A stretch of DNA of 64,000 bases from contig NZ_JASLER010000054.1 in NCBI RefSeq assembly GCF_030151085.1, positions 8,577 through 72,576 on the forward strand. The letters run 5' to 3'. The notes below the pieces were generated by a model. It searched no databases. It was not told the origin of the DNA and saw nothing but the letters and a program-made list of their open reading frames with translations. Both the position numbers and the translations under genes were made by a program. Positions 55,441-64,000 of this stretch are shown piece by piece. The DNA comes from Bacteroides sp. (lineage in GTDB: Bacteria > Bacteroidota > Bacteroidia > Bacteroidales > Bacteroidaceae). The first letter of the stretch is position 1. Each line of letters opens with the position of its first letter.

Positions 55441-56207
55441 TCGAACTAATTGGACTTTGCAAATCATTTGAAGAGAAAGAAGTGTTGAAAGATATCAATG
55501 CCACTTTCGAGAACGGAAAAACCAACCTTATTATCGGCCAAAGCGGTTCGGGAAAGACGGTACTTATGAAATGTATCGTCGGCCTGCTGACTCCCGAAAA
55601 AGGAGAGTTACTATACGACCATCGTAACTTCCTCGCCATGGGCAAGAAGGAAAAGAAGGCATTACGGCGCGAAATGGGGATGATTTTCCAAAGCGCTGCC
55701 CTATTCGACTCCATGTCGGTATTGGACAACGTTATGTTCCCTCTGAACATGTTCAGCAATGACACCTTGCGCGACCGTACCCGCCGTGCCATGTTCTGCC
55801 TGGAACGCGTAAACTTGACCGAAGCCAAAGATAAATTTCCGGGTGAAATCAGTGGAGGTATGCAGAAGCGTGTAGCCATAGCGCGCGCCATTGCGTTGAA
55901 TCCTCAATATTTGTTCTGTGATGAACCGAACTCCGGTTTAGACCCCAAGACATCACTCGTTATTGACGAGTTGATACAAGATATCACTCGTGAATACAAC
56001 ATGACCACACTTATCAACACCCATGACATGAACTCCGTAATGGGTATTGGTGAGAAAATCATCTACATCTACGAAGGACGTAAAGAGTGGGAAGGCAGCA
56101 AAAACGATATCTTCACCAGCACCAACGAACGGTTGAATAGCTTCATCTTCGCCTCCGAGTTATTCAGGAAAGTGAAAGAAGTAGAAATACAAAACATCGA
56201 AGGCTAA
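55437..56207 (+). CDS. mlaF: MlaF-type ABC transporter ATPase
   Basis: 256-residue ATPase partner of the MlaE permease. Walker A GQSGSGKTV (about 34-42), signature ISGGMQKRVAIARAIA (about 139-154), Walker B YLFCDEPNSGLDP (about 160-172) and switch His in LINTHDMNSV (about 197-206). The SGGMQKR form of the signature is typical of Mla-type ATPases. It begins at the ATG overlapping the mlaE stop and is followed by a weak terminator at 56239-56266. Confidence 0.92.
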   Translation: MIELIGLCKSFEEKEVLKDINATFENGKTNLIIGQSGSGKTVLMKCIVGLLTPEKGELLYDHRNFLAMGKKEKKALRREMGMIFQSAALFDSMSVLDNVMFPLNMFSNDTLRDRTRRAMFCLERVNLTEAKDKFPGEISGGMQKRVAIARAIALNPQYLFCDEPNSGLDPKTSLVIDELIQDITREYNMTTLINTHDMNSVMGIGEKIIYIYEGRKEWEGSKNDIFTSTNERLNSFIFASELFRKVKEVEIQNIEG

Positions 56208-56238
56208 TAATTCAAAACCTTCTTACCCCCTAAAAAGA

Positions 56239-56266
56239 AGCATCCGAAACAATTGTTCCGGATGCT
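56239..56266 (+). terminator. weak terminator after mlaF
   Basis: 12-bp arms AGCATCCGAAAC (56239-56250) and GTTCCGGATGCT (56255-56266) with one mismatch and a 4-nt loop. The U tract after it is poor. Confidence 0.5.
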
Positions 56267-56437
56267 CCATTCTCATAAAACCAGTTAATAAATTGATTTA
56301 TATCATCACGATATAGTTTGATTGTCTCTATAAATCATACAGAAATACAAAGCACAATTTCAATTACTCCGCAAAGTTAAGTAAAACAGTTCAATAAAAA
56401 AATAACGGAAAACCGTGACAAACCTTACTTTTGTGAA

Positions 56438-57091
56438 TTATTCTACAACAATCCACCCTTGCGCAAGAGCCTTCATTACCATATCTATGGCATTCTTTGC
56501 ATCAAATTTATTAATCAAACGCTTACGAAAAGTTTCTACTGTATTTTCTGATATATTTAACAATTTCGCTATTTCATGGGTATTTAACCCTTTGGCAACC
56601 GCTTGCAAAACGTCTTTTTCCCGGCGTGTAGGCCCTTCTTTCGGTAAGATCTCAAATGAATTCCGATGCAGCTTCTCGTAAATAGAGGCAAAACGAGGAC
56701 AAGTATACGATTCTCCCTGCAATACACTGCGTATGGCATTCACCAATTCTGAAACAGTGGAGCTTTTTAGTATAATGGCATTTACTCCACTTTGTGCCAG
56801 CTGATTCACAATCCATATTTCCTCGTGCATGGTATTTACGATGATCCGTGCATTCTCATTCAGTTCACGGATTTGGGTGATTAAGTCAAAGCCCGAAATA
56901 TCAGGAAGCCCCACATCCAGAATATATATATCATAATCGCGTTCAGCAATCAATTCAGCTGCTTCCTTACCTGAAGTCACAGCGTTAGCCACAACTACTT
57001 CCGGTATTTTACCCACTAATCTGCAAATACCTTCAAGGATTAAGCTGTGATCATCTACCACCAGCATTTCTGCTTTTAACCTTTTTTCCAT
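56438..57091 (-). CDS. LuxR/NarL-type response regulator
   Basis: 217 residues: receiver domain (about 6-125) with acidic pair VVDDH and phosphoacceptor Asp59 in YILDVGLPDISG, and a C-terminal LuxR-type HTH (about 150-210) with TRREKDVLQAVAKGLNTHEI and ISENTVETFRKRLI. It should be phosphorylated by the TPR kinase encoded 5 bp upstream and act as a transcription factor. Its targets are unknown. No neighbouring gene is an obvious target, so it probably acts at distant sites. Confidence 0.93.
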   Translation of the reverse strand: MEKRLKAEMLVVDDHSLILEGICRLVGKIPEVVVANAVTSGKEAAELIAERDYDIYILDVGLPDISGFDLITQIRELNENARIIVNTMHEEIWIVNQLAQSGVNAIILKSSTVSELVNAIRSVLQGESYTCPRFASIYEKLHRNSFEILPKEGPTRREKDVLQAVAKGLNTHEIAKLLNISENTVETFRKRLINKFDAKNAIDMVMKALAQGWIVVE

Positions 57092-57096
57092 AGTGT

Positions 57097-59298
57097 CTAC
57101 ACGAGAACCGTTACTTTTAAATGAGTTCCATTTCCTATCCTACTATCAATCTCAACCTTTGCCCCAATCGCATCTGCACGTTGCTGAATAGTACGCAATC
57201 CAATACCATTGGTCTTCTTATTTACTTCAAAACCTCTACCATCATCAATCACCTGCACCGAAAGTTGCTTTTCTTCCAATGACAAGCTAACATGCAGGCA
57301 GGAGGCATACGCATATTTCAATGTGTTACTTACTGCTTCTTGCACAATACGATAGATTTCAAAACCTATTTCTTGTGGAATCACTTGCCAGTTCACCTCT
57401 TTGGTCGACAAATACTCAACCTGCATACCCGACGGCAAAGGCAGATGTTGCACATAGTCAGACAACATCTCATCTATCGTAGCATACTGGAAAGCCGGAG
57501 GCATCAATTCATGTGACATGCTCCTTAACCGTAGTCTGATGGATTCCAGTTGCCGTAATTGTTCGCTCCCAGCTCCGCCTTCTTCCTTGGGTAACGACCG
57601 AACATCCATTTCAAGTGCTAATAGATTATTGCAAACATCATCGTGAAGTTCTGTTGCCATACGATGCCGCTCGCTTTCCAATCCATCAATATAATTACGT
57701 GTCAACCTTAGTTCCGTTTCCTTCTGTAGCTCCATGAATTCCCGCTCCTTATCACCCGCAACCTTGGCTAAAACGGCTAAACGAGCTTTCTGACGTTGGC
57801 GCGCAAATAGTAATACAAGCAATACTATTATCAGCAATGCTAAAGCAGTACCAAATATAATACGACGCTTCACCAATTCAGCCTTCAACTCCAGATCTTT
57901 TTGCTGTAAACGAATAATTTCCAATTCTTTTTCTGCAGTCCGATACTTCACTGAGTAATCAGAAAGCTGCTTTGTTTTCTCGGTCTGAAATAACGATTCA
58001 CGAAGTGCATAAGCCTTATTCAGATAGTGATAGGCTTTTTCATCTTTATGCATAGCTTTATAGCATTTAGCCAAATGCAAATAGCGCTCATAATCCCTGG
58101 CATCTTGATAGCCATTCTCCAACATATTTATCATGCGGAGATAATAAACTGTAGCTTCCGCATATTGTCGATCGTCTTCTAGCACAGCTGATTTTACCCT
58201 ATAATAACGATAATGTTCTACATCAGTTTTAAGTTCCCCAACTAGTTTATCCATTTTACCTAAGTATTCCTTCGCTACCTCAAGCTGTTTCATCTGGCGG
58301 CATGCGTTCACCAGATAGTCATAGGCTTCACATAATCGCCGGCGGTTATTACCTTCTTCCAGGATGGGTATAGCCTTCAGTAAAGTGGCAATTCCCGCAG
58401 TTCTAGTATTAGACATATTACACTGAATAGCTCCCAGATTTACATAACATATACCTTCCATCTGTCTATTTCCCATTTTTTTAGCATATTCCAACGCTTT
58501 TTCAGAAAAAGGGATGGCATCTTTGGGGCGACTCCAGTCACAATAAGCAGTAGCTATGTTTCCATAAATATAGGCTGCTATTCTATAATTTTTCTGCGTT
58601 TCACATAAGGAGAGTGCTTTTTCAAAATTTTCAATGCATTTATCTAAATTCTTCTTCCGGCGATAAATTGTTCCCAATTGATTCAGATTCTCTATCAGCA
58701 TAGCAGTATCCTTATCTGCTGTAGAACGTTCAGCTGCCCGAAGTGTATAAACTAAGGCAGAGTCGGTTTTACCTTCATATAGGAAAGAACTTGCGTAATT
58801 GGTCAGCATTGTTCTATATTTATCGGCAGCTCCTGGCATATTATCCGCAGCAGCCATTCCTTTTTTAAAGTAGTAACGTGCAGAGTCATATTGCATATCC
58901 ACATTGAAATAATATCCCATATCACTTGAGCAGTCAGCGATATAACTTTTCCTCCCTATCTTTTCGGCTAAAGTAATAGCTTTACGTTTCAAAGTATATC
59001 CATTCTCATACTCTCCTCGGATAAAACAAGCTTCGCTCTTCCAAAGGTAGTATTCAATAAAGCAATCAGAAGATTTGGTAGAAACTCCTAGTTGCCGGAT
59101 AGTATCGGCATATAAAGATAATAATTCAGGGCTTTCTTCTTTCTCATAGAGGTAATGGCATACCTCCGAATATGCTTTCAAATTCTTATCAGTTGCAGCT
59201 TTTTGGCGCAATACAGAAAGTTCATCAGCCTCCTGAGCCTGAAGATAAGGTATCTGTAAACACAACAAAAGCACCCAAATAGTTTCCGCCCGCTTCAT
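57097..59298 (-). CDS. NarL-family sensor histidine kinase with TPR sensor region
   Basis: 733 residues: signal peptide (about 1-22), TPR repeats (about 85-440, e.g. LNQLGTIYRRKKNLDKCIEN and IYGNIATAYCDW), a TM helix (about 480-499), a coiled-coil (about 500-545), a HisKA_3 dimerisation domain with RMATELHDDVCNNLL (His552), and a HATPase domain with EAVSNTLKYAYA, IDDGRGF and GIGLRTIQQRA. The TPR region lies outside the cytoplasmic membrane and probably binds a protein or peptide ligand. It is paired with the response regulator 5 bp downstream. Promoter candidates lie at 59322-59329 and 59345-59352. Confidence 0.93.
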   Translation of the reverse strand: MKRAETIWVLLLCLQIPYLQAQEADELSVLRQKAATDKNLKAYSEVCHYLYEKEESPELLSLYADTIRQLGVSTKSSDCFIEYYLWKSEACFIRGEYENGYTLKRKAITLAEKIGRKSYIADCSSDMGYYFNVDMQYDSARYYFKKGMAAADNMPGAADKYRTMLTNYASSFLYEGKTDSALVYTLRAAERSTADKDTAMLIENLNQLGTIYRRKKNLDKCIENFEKALSLCETQKNYRIAAYIYGNIATAYCDWSRPKDAIPFSEKALEYAKKMGNRQMEGICYVNLGAIQCNMSNTRTAGIATLLKAIPILEEGNNRRRLCEAYDYLVNACRQMKQLEVAKEYLGKMDKLVGELKTDVEHYRYYRVKSAVLEDDRQYAEATVYYLRMINMLENGYQDARDYERYLHLAKCYKAMHKDEKAYHYLNKAYALRESLFQTEKTKQLSDYSVKYRTAEKELEIIRLQQKDLELKAELVKRRIIFGTALALLIIVLLVLLFARQRQKARLAVLAKVAGDKEREFMELQKETELRLTRNYIDGLESERHRMATELHDDVCNNLLALEMDVRSLPKEEGGAGSEQLRQLESIRLRLRSMSHELMPPAFQYATIDEMLSDYVQHLPLPSGMQVEYLSTKEVNWQVIPQEIGFEIYRIVQEAVSNTLKYAYASCLHVSLSLEEKQLSVQVIDDGRGFEVNKKTNGIGLRTIQQRADAIGAKVEIDSRIGNGTHLKVTVLV

Positions 59299-59321
59299 TT
59301 ATGTAAAGTTTAATTCATAGA

Positions 59322-59329
59322 CAAAAATA
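59322..59329 (-). promoter_or_regulatory. -7 promoter element of the TPR kinase-regulator operon
   Basis: TATTTTTG on the minus strand, 24 bp before the kinase ATG. A second match, TAGGTTTG, lies at 59345-59352; I cannot tell which is used. Confidence 0.45.
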
Positions 59330-59386
59330 CTTATAATATTTATACAAACCTACTCTTCATTTATATTTCTTTATACATACAAAAAA

Positions 59387-59420
59387 GAAAAGACCGATTT
59401 GTCGCCAAATCGGTCTTTTC
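59387..59420 (-). terminator. der terminator
   Basis: Perfect 14-bp arms GAAAAGACCGATTT (59387-59400) and its complement (59407-59420), 6-nt loop, followed on the minus strand by TTTTTTGT. It lies 30 bp beyond the der stop. Confidence 0.9.
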
Positions 59421-59449
59421 TGTATAATATTAAAAGCAGAAATGGGTTA

Positions 59450-60763
59450 TCACTTCTGCCGAATATAAATATTTATCGGTGTTCCTGTCAAATTCCATTT
59501 TTCACGCATTTTATTCTCTAAAAAGCGTTTATACGGCTCTTTCACATATTGTGGAAGATTTGCGAAATATACGAACGACGGGACACGTGTATTTGGTAAT
59601 TGCGTAATATATTTTATCTTGATATATTTCCCTTTGATCGCAGGAGGCGGATAAGCCTCGATGAGTGGAAGCATCTCCTCATTCAAACGAGCAGTAGGAA
59701 TGCGAGTCATACGGTTTTCATATACGCTACGAGCTTCTTCCAAAACCTTCAAGATACGCTGCTTTGTCAGGGCAGAAGCAAAGATGATAGGAAAGTCTAC
59801 AAATGGAGCAAAACGATTACGGATAGCATCCTCAAAGGTCTTCATCACCTTTGCCGTCTTATCCTCGACCAAATCCCATTTATTAACAACCACTACCAAA
59901 CCTTTTTCATTCTTTTGGATCAAAGAGAAAATATTCAAATCCTGGCTTTCGATACCTCGCGTTGCATCTACCATCAGAATACACACATCCGCATTTTCAA
60001 TGGAACGAATAGAGCGAATAACAGAATAATATTCCAAATCTTCGCTGACCTTATTCTTCTTACGAATACCTGCCGTATCTACCAGATAGAAATCAAAACC
60101 GAATTTATTATAACGGGTATAAATCGAGTCACGAGTAGTTCCTGCAATCTCAGTAACAATATTGCGATCTTCGCCTATAAATGCATTTACAATAGAAGAT
60201 TTACCGGCATTAGGACGACCTACCACAGCAAAACGAGGAATATCCTCATCTAATATTTCATCGGTTTCTTTTTTAAACGCACTGACAATAAGATCCATCA
60301 TATCTCCTGTACCACTACCTGTGACCGCCGAAACACAATAAGGATCGCCCAACCCCAAACGATAGAACTCAGGGGCATTGTATTGCAGTTCATTATTATC
60401 TGTCTTATTTGCAATCAACAATACAGGCTTTTTGGAACGGCGCAAAATGGTAGCTACCTGTTCATCCAAGTCAGTCACACCGTTCATCACATCTACAACA
60501 AATAGTATGACATCGGCTTCATCTAAAGCCATCAGTACTTGTTTTCGTATCTCTTCTTCGAATATATCATCCGAATTCACTACCCAGCCACCGGTATCTA
60601 CTACCGAGAACTCACGCCCTAACCATTCGCTTTTACCGTATTGACGGTCACGGGTGGTTCCTGCTTCTTCGTTTACAATAGCCTGACGCGTTTTAGTCAG
60701 ACGGTTAAATAACGTAGACTTTCCCACATTGGGGCGTCCTACAATTGCAACTAAATTTCCCAT
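59450..60763 (-). CDS. der: ribosome biogenesis GTPase Der
   Basis: Essential GTPase for 50S ribosomal subunit maturation. 437 residues with two tandem G domains: the first with GRPNVGKST (9-17) and DTGGW, the second (about 175-345) with GRPNAGKSS and DTAGI, and G4 motifs NKTD and NKWD. A KH-like C-terminal domain follows (about 350-437), ending PINIYIRQK. It follows era by 48 bp in the operon DUF177-rpmF-fabH-era-der. Confidence 0.97.
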   Translation of the reverse strand: MGNLVAIVGRPNVGKSTLFNRLTKTRQAIVNEEAGTTRDRQYGKSEWLGREFSVVDTGGWVVNSDDIFEEEIRKQVLMALDEADVILFVVDVMNGVTDLDEQVATILRRSKKPVLLIANKTDNNELQYNAPEFYRLGLGDPYCVSAVTGSGTGDMMDLIVSAFKKETDEILDEDIPRFAVVGRPNAGKSSIVNAFIGEDRNIVTEIAGTTRDSIYTRYNKFGFDFYLVDTAGIRKKNKVSEDLEYYSVIRSIRSIENADVCILMVDATRGIESQDLNIFSLIQKNEKGLVVVVNKWDLVEDKTAKVMKTFEDAIRNRFAPFVDFPIIFASALTKQRILKVLEEARSVYENRMTRIPTARLNEEMLPLIEAYPPPAIKGKYIKIKYITQLPNTRVPSFVYFANLPQYVKEPYKRFLENKMREKWNLTGTPINIYIRQK

Positions 60764-60811
60764 AGTTCACACTCTTTGTTTTTGCGACTATCACAGTCGT
60801 ATGAATAACTC

Positions 60812-61693
60812 TTAATCCAGTTGATAACCAAAGCTACGCAATTCTTTATCCGAACTGCGCCAATCTTTATCAACTTTCACAAACGTCTCCAGAAAAATAG
60901 TTTTCCCGAAGAACTTTTCTAATTCCCGGCGTGCCTCGGTTGCAACTTTCTTTAAAGCTTTCCCTTGTTTACCGATTATAATACCTTTCTGCGAATCACG
61001 TTCTACATAGATAACAGCATTAATATGTATCTTCTTCGCTTCTTCTTTAAATTGCTCCACCACTACCTCTACCGAATAAGGAATCTCCTTATCGTAATAT
61101 AGCAGAATCTTTTCACGGATAATCTCGGTCACAAAAAAACGTGCCGGTTTGTCCGTCCACTGGTCTTTGTCAAAATAAGGCGGCGAATCAGGTAAAAGCT
61201 CCTTTATCCGCTTCATGACATAGTCCACATTGAATCTCGTTGTAGCAGAAATAGGTACTATTTCCGCTTTAGGCAACAACTCTTTCCATGCTTCTACCAG
61301 TTCTACCAGTTTCTCCTGATTAGTCAAATCTATCTTATTGATAAGCAGCAATACAGGTACTTCCATTTGGGCTACCTTCTCCACAAAATCATTGTGCTTA
61401 TCAGGAGTTTCAACCACATCAGTAACATAAAGCAGCACATCTGCATCCGTCAATGCCGAAGTCGAAAAATTCAGCATAGATTCCTGCAACTTATAATTTG
61501 GCTTCAGGACACCCGGGGTATCCGAAAACACAATTTGCATATCATCCGTATTATAAATACCCATAATACGATGACGGGTAGTCTGTGCCTTGAAAGTAGC
61601 GATGGAAATTCGCTCACCAACCAAAGCATTCATCAAGGTGGATTTACCCACATTCGGATTACCCACGATATTTACAAAACCTGCTTTATGCAT
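60812..61693 (-). CDS. era: GTPase Era
   Basis: 16S rRNA-binding GTPase of 30S assembly. 293 residues from the ATG at 61693 (MHKAGFVNIVGNPNVGKST). An in-frame ATG at 61729 adds 12 residues but sits inside the fabH terminator hairpin (61722-61751), so it is rejected. G1 GNPNVGKST, G3 DTPGV, G4 NKID, and a C-terminal KH domain with VIYVERDSQKGIIIGKQGKA, the typical Era RNA-binding loop. It lies between fabH and der. Confidence 0.96.
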   Translation of the reverse strand: MHKAGFVNIVGNPNVGKSTLMNALVGERISIATFKAQTTRHRIMGIYNTDDMQIVFSDTPGVLKPNYKLQESMLNFSTSALTDADVLLYVTDVVETPDKHNDFVEKVAQMEVPVLLLINKIDLTNQEKLVELVEAWKELLPKAEIVPISATTRFNVDYVMKRIKELLPDSPPYFDKDQWTDKPARFFVTEIIREKILLYYDKEIPYSVEVVVEQFKEEAKKIHINAVIYVERDSQKGIIIGKQGKALKKVATEARRELEKFFGKTIFLETFVKVDKDWRSSDKELRSFGYQLD

Positions 61694-61721
61694 AACTTTA
61701 GCGTTTTGAGTTGAGACAAAA

Positions 61722-61751
61722 AAACGCATCGAATCGAAATAGGATGCGTTT
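61722..61751 (-). terminator. hairpin between fabH and era
   Basis: 9-bp arms AAACGCATC (61722-61730) and GATGCGTTT (61743-61751), 12-nt loop, followed by TTTTTGTC on the minus strand. Probably a terminator or attenuator within the operon. Confidence 0.65.
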
Positions 61752-61800
61752 CTTTAGAGTATATGTTTAGTAATTGCAATTCGTATTCAGGGATTTACAG

Positions 61801-62805
61801 TTACTGTTTCTTTCCGTCATATCCCCACTTCACGTAAACGGCTCCCCAAGTAAATCCGGCGCCGAATGCCGTAAAGATAAGATTATCACCTTTCTTCAAT
61901 TTTTCTTCAAAATCCCAAATGCAAAGTGGAAGTGTCGCAGCACTTGTATTACCATAATGTTCTATGTTAATTAGTACTTTTTCATGAGGAACTTCCAGGC
62001 GATGTGCCACTGCATCGATGATGCGAAGATTTGCCTGATGTGGGATTACCCAGTCAATGCTATCTTTAGTCAGACCATTTTTCTCTGCAATAGCAGCACT
62101 AATATCCGACATATTAGAAACAGCATATTTAAATACTGTACGTCCTTCTTGATAAAGATAATGCATGTGGTTATCCACCGTAAAATAAGAAGGAGGACAA
62201 ACCGAACCACCAGCCTTCAAATGTAAGAAAGGTAACCCTTTACCATCCGTTCTCAACATAGAATCTATGATACCTAAATCTTCTGTAGTGGGTTCTAACA
62301 TAAATGCCGCAGCACCATCACCGAAAATCGGACAAGTAGCACGATCACTATAGTTCGTAATCGACGACATTTTGTCTGCACCTACAATAATGACTTTCTT
62401 GTATCGTCCTGAACGGATAAAGTTCGCAGCTGTCTCCATCAGATAAAGGAATCCACAGCAAGCAGCAGACAAATCAAATGCAAAAGCGTTCTTAAGACTA
62501 AGTTTGTCACACAATATAGATGCAATAGAGGGAAATTGGTAGTCAGGAGTAGAAGTAGCGACAATTACCAAGTCAATATCTTCCGGTTTAGAACCTGTAC
62601 GTTGCATCAGCTGCTTTGCGGCTTTACGTGCCATATACGAAGTTCCTAAGCCTTCTTCATTCAGGATATGCCTTTCCTTTACTCCGATACGGGTCATAAT
62701 CCATTCATCGTTGGTATCTACCATCTTTGAGATTTCATCATTCGTCAAGATGTAATCAGGTACATACCCACCGACTCCTGTAATTACTGCATTAATTTTT
62801 TCCAT
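61801..62805 (-). CDS. fabH: 3-oxoacyl-ACP synthase III (FabH)
   Basis: Starts fatty-acid synthesis by condensing an acyl-CoA with malonyl-ACP. 334 residues with the catalytic triad Cys116 (DLSAACCGF), His256 (PHQANLR) and Asn286 (HYGNTSAA). The N-terminus VITGVGGYVPDYILTN and the TNDEWIMTRIG segment are typical of FabH. It lies downstream of rpmF, separated by a 124-bp spacer with an imperfect hairpin, the common bacterial arrangement yceD-rpmF-(plsX)-fabH, here without plsX. Confidence 0.96.
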   Translation of the reverse strand: MEKINAVITGVGGYVPDYILTNDEISKMVDTNDEWIMTRIGVKERHILNEEGLGTSYMARKAAKQLMQRTGSKPEDIDLVIVATSTPDYQFPSIASILCDKLSLKNAFAFDLSAACCGFLYLMETAANFIRSGRYKKVIIVGADKMSSITNYSDRATCPIFGDGAAAFMLEPTTEDLGIIDSMLRTDGKGLPFLHLKAGGSVCPPSYFTVDNHMHYLYQEGRTVFKYAVSNMSDISAAIAEKNGLTKDSIDWVIPHQANLRIIDAVAHRLEVPHEKVLINIEHYGNTSAATLPLCIWDFEEKLKKGDNLIFTAFGAGFTWGAVYVKWGYDGKKQ

Positions 62806-62844
62806 TAAAATGTTGTTTACTTATAGATCACTTAAACAACGGTA

Positions 62845-62887
62845 GTCTAAAAAGGTTTGTTTATTCTCTATACAAATCTTCTTAGAC
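62845..62887 (-). terminator. imperfect hairpin between rpmF and fabH
   Basis: 16-nt arms (62845-62860, 62872-62887) pair with two mismatches. This may reduce read-through from the highly expressed rpmF into fabH. There is no good U tract. Confidence 0.4.
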
Positions 62888-62929
62888 ACCCGATATTCAA
62901 GTATAAGTTTTAGTCAAAACCAGCCGTAA

Positions 62930-63115
62930 TTAAACAGCAGCTTCTTTTTCAATTGCAAGTTTACCTCTGTAGTAACCACATGCGCCACATACAGTATGAT
63001 ATACATGCCATTCACCGCAATTCGGGCAAATAGCCAATGTAGGAGCTACTGCTTTATCATGAGTTCTTCTCTTAGCTTGTCTCGTACTTGACTGTCTTCT
63101 CTTAGGATGTGCCAT
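62930..63115 (-). CDS. rpmF: 50S ribosomal protein L32
   Basis: 61-residue ribosomal protein: basic N-terminus MAHPKRRQSSTRQAKRRTHD and a four-Cys Zn ribbon CPNC / CGAC (Cys-x2-Cys twice). The Cys-containing form means a Zn2+-binding L32. It is 13 bp after the DUF177 gene. Confidence 0.97.
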   Translation of the reverse strand: MAHPKRRQSSTRQAKRRTHDKAVAPTLAICPNCGEWHVYHTVCGACGYYRGKLAIEKEAAV

Positions 63116-63128
63116 TTTTTTCTAATCT

Positions 63129-63713
63129 TTAATTGTTATCTAATATTTTCTTTAATTCGTCCCAACGCGGATCAACCGGCGTTTCCATTTCTTCATTAGC
63201 CAACCCTGATTCTTCTTCAGGAGCAAAAGAATCCTCCGCCATATCATCATCATCCGGAGTCGTACGGATATGCTTGTTCAACTTACTGCTCATCGCCTTG
63301 TTGCACTTACCCGGAGCATGTACATGCTTCATAGGGATCGCCAAAGCAATAAACTCGTATATGAACCATGCTACGTTAATTTCTCCTTCCTCTTCAGGAA
63401 TGACAATGAGATTATCTCCTTCTTCGGCATATTCATGGCCAAACTTAACCAGCAACTTGTCAGTCGAACTGACCGGCTGTTCCATATCGTCCAAACAACG
63501 GTCACATGGTACCCATACAATCCCGTCGGTCTGGAAGTTCAATTCGAAAGCACGAGATGTTTTCTTTACAACCAATACCACATTCACTTTTCCCTTCTGT
63601 ACTTCCGGGCCATCGATGTTGGCAAAAAAAAGATTATCCAGAACAAACTCATATTTACATGAATCTTCCTGCATACCTTTCAAATCAATTTTGTATTTAT
63701 CAAACTTTCCCAA
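63129..63713 (-). CDS. YceD/DUF177-family protein
   Basis: 194 residues. Core segment VPCDRCLDDMEQPV (about 73-86) is the CxxC hallmark of DUF177, followed by LVKFGHEYAEEGDNLIVI. The C-terminal tail is acidic and Asp/Glu-rich (about 140-180). The family is genetically linked to rpmF and is implicated in 23S rRNA accumulation in bacteria and plants. It is the first gene of the rpmF-fabH-era-der run, with its promoter at 63738-63745. Confidence 0.92.
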   Translation of the reverse strand: MGKFDKYKIDLKGMQEDSCKYEFVLDNLFFANIDGPEVQKGKVNVVLVVKKTSRAFELNFQTDGIVWVPCDRCLDDMEQPVSSTDKLLVKFGHEYAEEGDNLIVIPEEEGEINVAWFIYEFIALAIPMKHVHAPGKCNKAMSSKLNKHIRTTPDDDDMAEDSFAPEEESGLANEEMETPVDPRWDELKKILDNN

Positions 63714-63737
63714 AGCTTCTTTTGTTTATTCGGGCGA

Positions 63738-63745
63738 CAAAGATA
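63738..63745 (-). promoter_or_regulatory. -7 promoter element of the DUF177-rpmF operon
   Basis: TATCTTTG on the minus strand, 25 bp before the ATG. Same octamer as at trpS and at the chaperone operon. Confidence 0.65.
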
Positions 63746-63857
63746 CGAATAATTATCCTCATTATGTAGCATTTATGATAAAAACTTCACTTTTTTATAT
63801 CGATTTCACCCTAATATCATTACTTAATGTAAAGTTTTACGTAGTTGTTCAAACGCA

Positions 63858-63890
63858 AGAAGCCCCTGTATCATGGATACAAGGGCTTCT
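63858..63890 (-). terminator. rRNA operon terminator
   Basis: 15-bp arms AGAAGCCCCTGTATC (63858-63872) and GATACAAGGGCTTCT (63876-63890) with one wobble and a 3-nt loop, directly after the 5S rRNA 3' end. Confidence 0.85.
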
Positions 63891-63897
63891 CTTCAAA

Positions 63898-64000
<103 letters not shown>

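Noticed and set aside
56383..56390. CAAAGTTA as a minus-strand promoter after mlaF
   Set aside because: It matches the -7 consensus but would transcribe only the antisense of mlaF; eight-base matches occur by chance in AT-rich gaps.
59600..60253. 217-residue frame opposite der
   Set aside because: Antisense shadow of the Der G domains; composition and content look non-coding.
61694..61729. Upstream ATG for era
   Set aside because: It falls in the hairpin after fabH, and the protein from the second ATG matches the usual Era N-terminus.

Overview
The window reads as a chromosomal segment of a Bacteroides-like member of the Bacteroidota. The evidence is a SusC/SusD pair with a hybrid two-component regulator (HTCS), many secreted and lipoprotein glycosidases, an RRM-type RNA-binding protein, OstA-like and multiple PpiC-type periplasmic proteins, and repeated promoter elements of the Bacteroides -7 type (TAnnTTTG) placed 20-75 bp upstream of genes. 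I do not assign a species.

Region 1 (20-32214) is a polysaccharide utilization locus. A divergent regulatory gap (22724-22937) separates susC-susD and eight enzyme or accessory genes on the minus strand from a plus-strand pair, a nucleoside-hydrolase-like lipoprotein and an HTCS. In transcription order the minus-strand genes are SusC, SusD, GH2 lipoprotein, GH2-GH43 fusion lipoprotein, GH35, sialate-O-acetylesterase-like SGNH esterase, beta-helix lipoprotein, GH20, beta-helix protein and GH35. A second minus-strand unit beyond the HTCS encodes a GH3 and a clan GH-D (alpha-galactosidase-like) enzyme. The enzyme set points to a beta-galactoside-rich glycan carrying N-acetylhexosamine and possibly acetyl groups. 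No sulfatase, sialidase or fucosidase was recognised. The HTCS probably senses a released oligosaccharide and activates susC. A perfect 13-bp inverted repeat in the divergent gap is the best operator candidate.

Region 2 (32603-63713) is mostly core genome: an orphan hybrid histidine kinase, trpS, an OmpA-family protein, mutL, an envelope-biogenesis run (small membrane protein, OstA-like, three SurA/PpiC-type chaperones), guaB, recQ, clpX-clpP, tig, an RRM protein, lptB divergent from mlaE-mlaF, a NarL-type two-component pair, der, era, fabH, rpmF and a YceD/DUF177 protein. The window ends inside a minus-strand 5S rRNA gene, the distal end of an rRNA operon.

The least explained structure is a set of four intergenic arrays with an exact 22-bp period (about 15420-15507, 27944-28031, 37302-37389, 53069-53222). 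Each array has its own consensus. Units within an array share short conserved, partly inverted blocks around a variable core. They are not coding and are not CRISPR-like. Similar period with different sequence at four places in 64 kb suggests an undescribed class of repeat.
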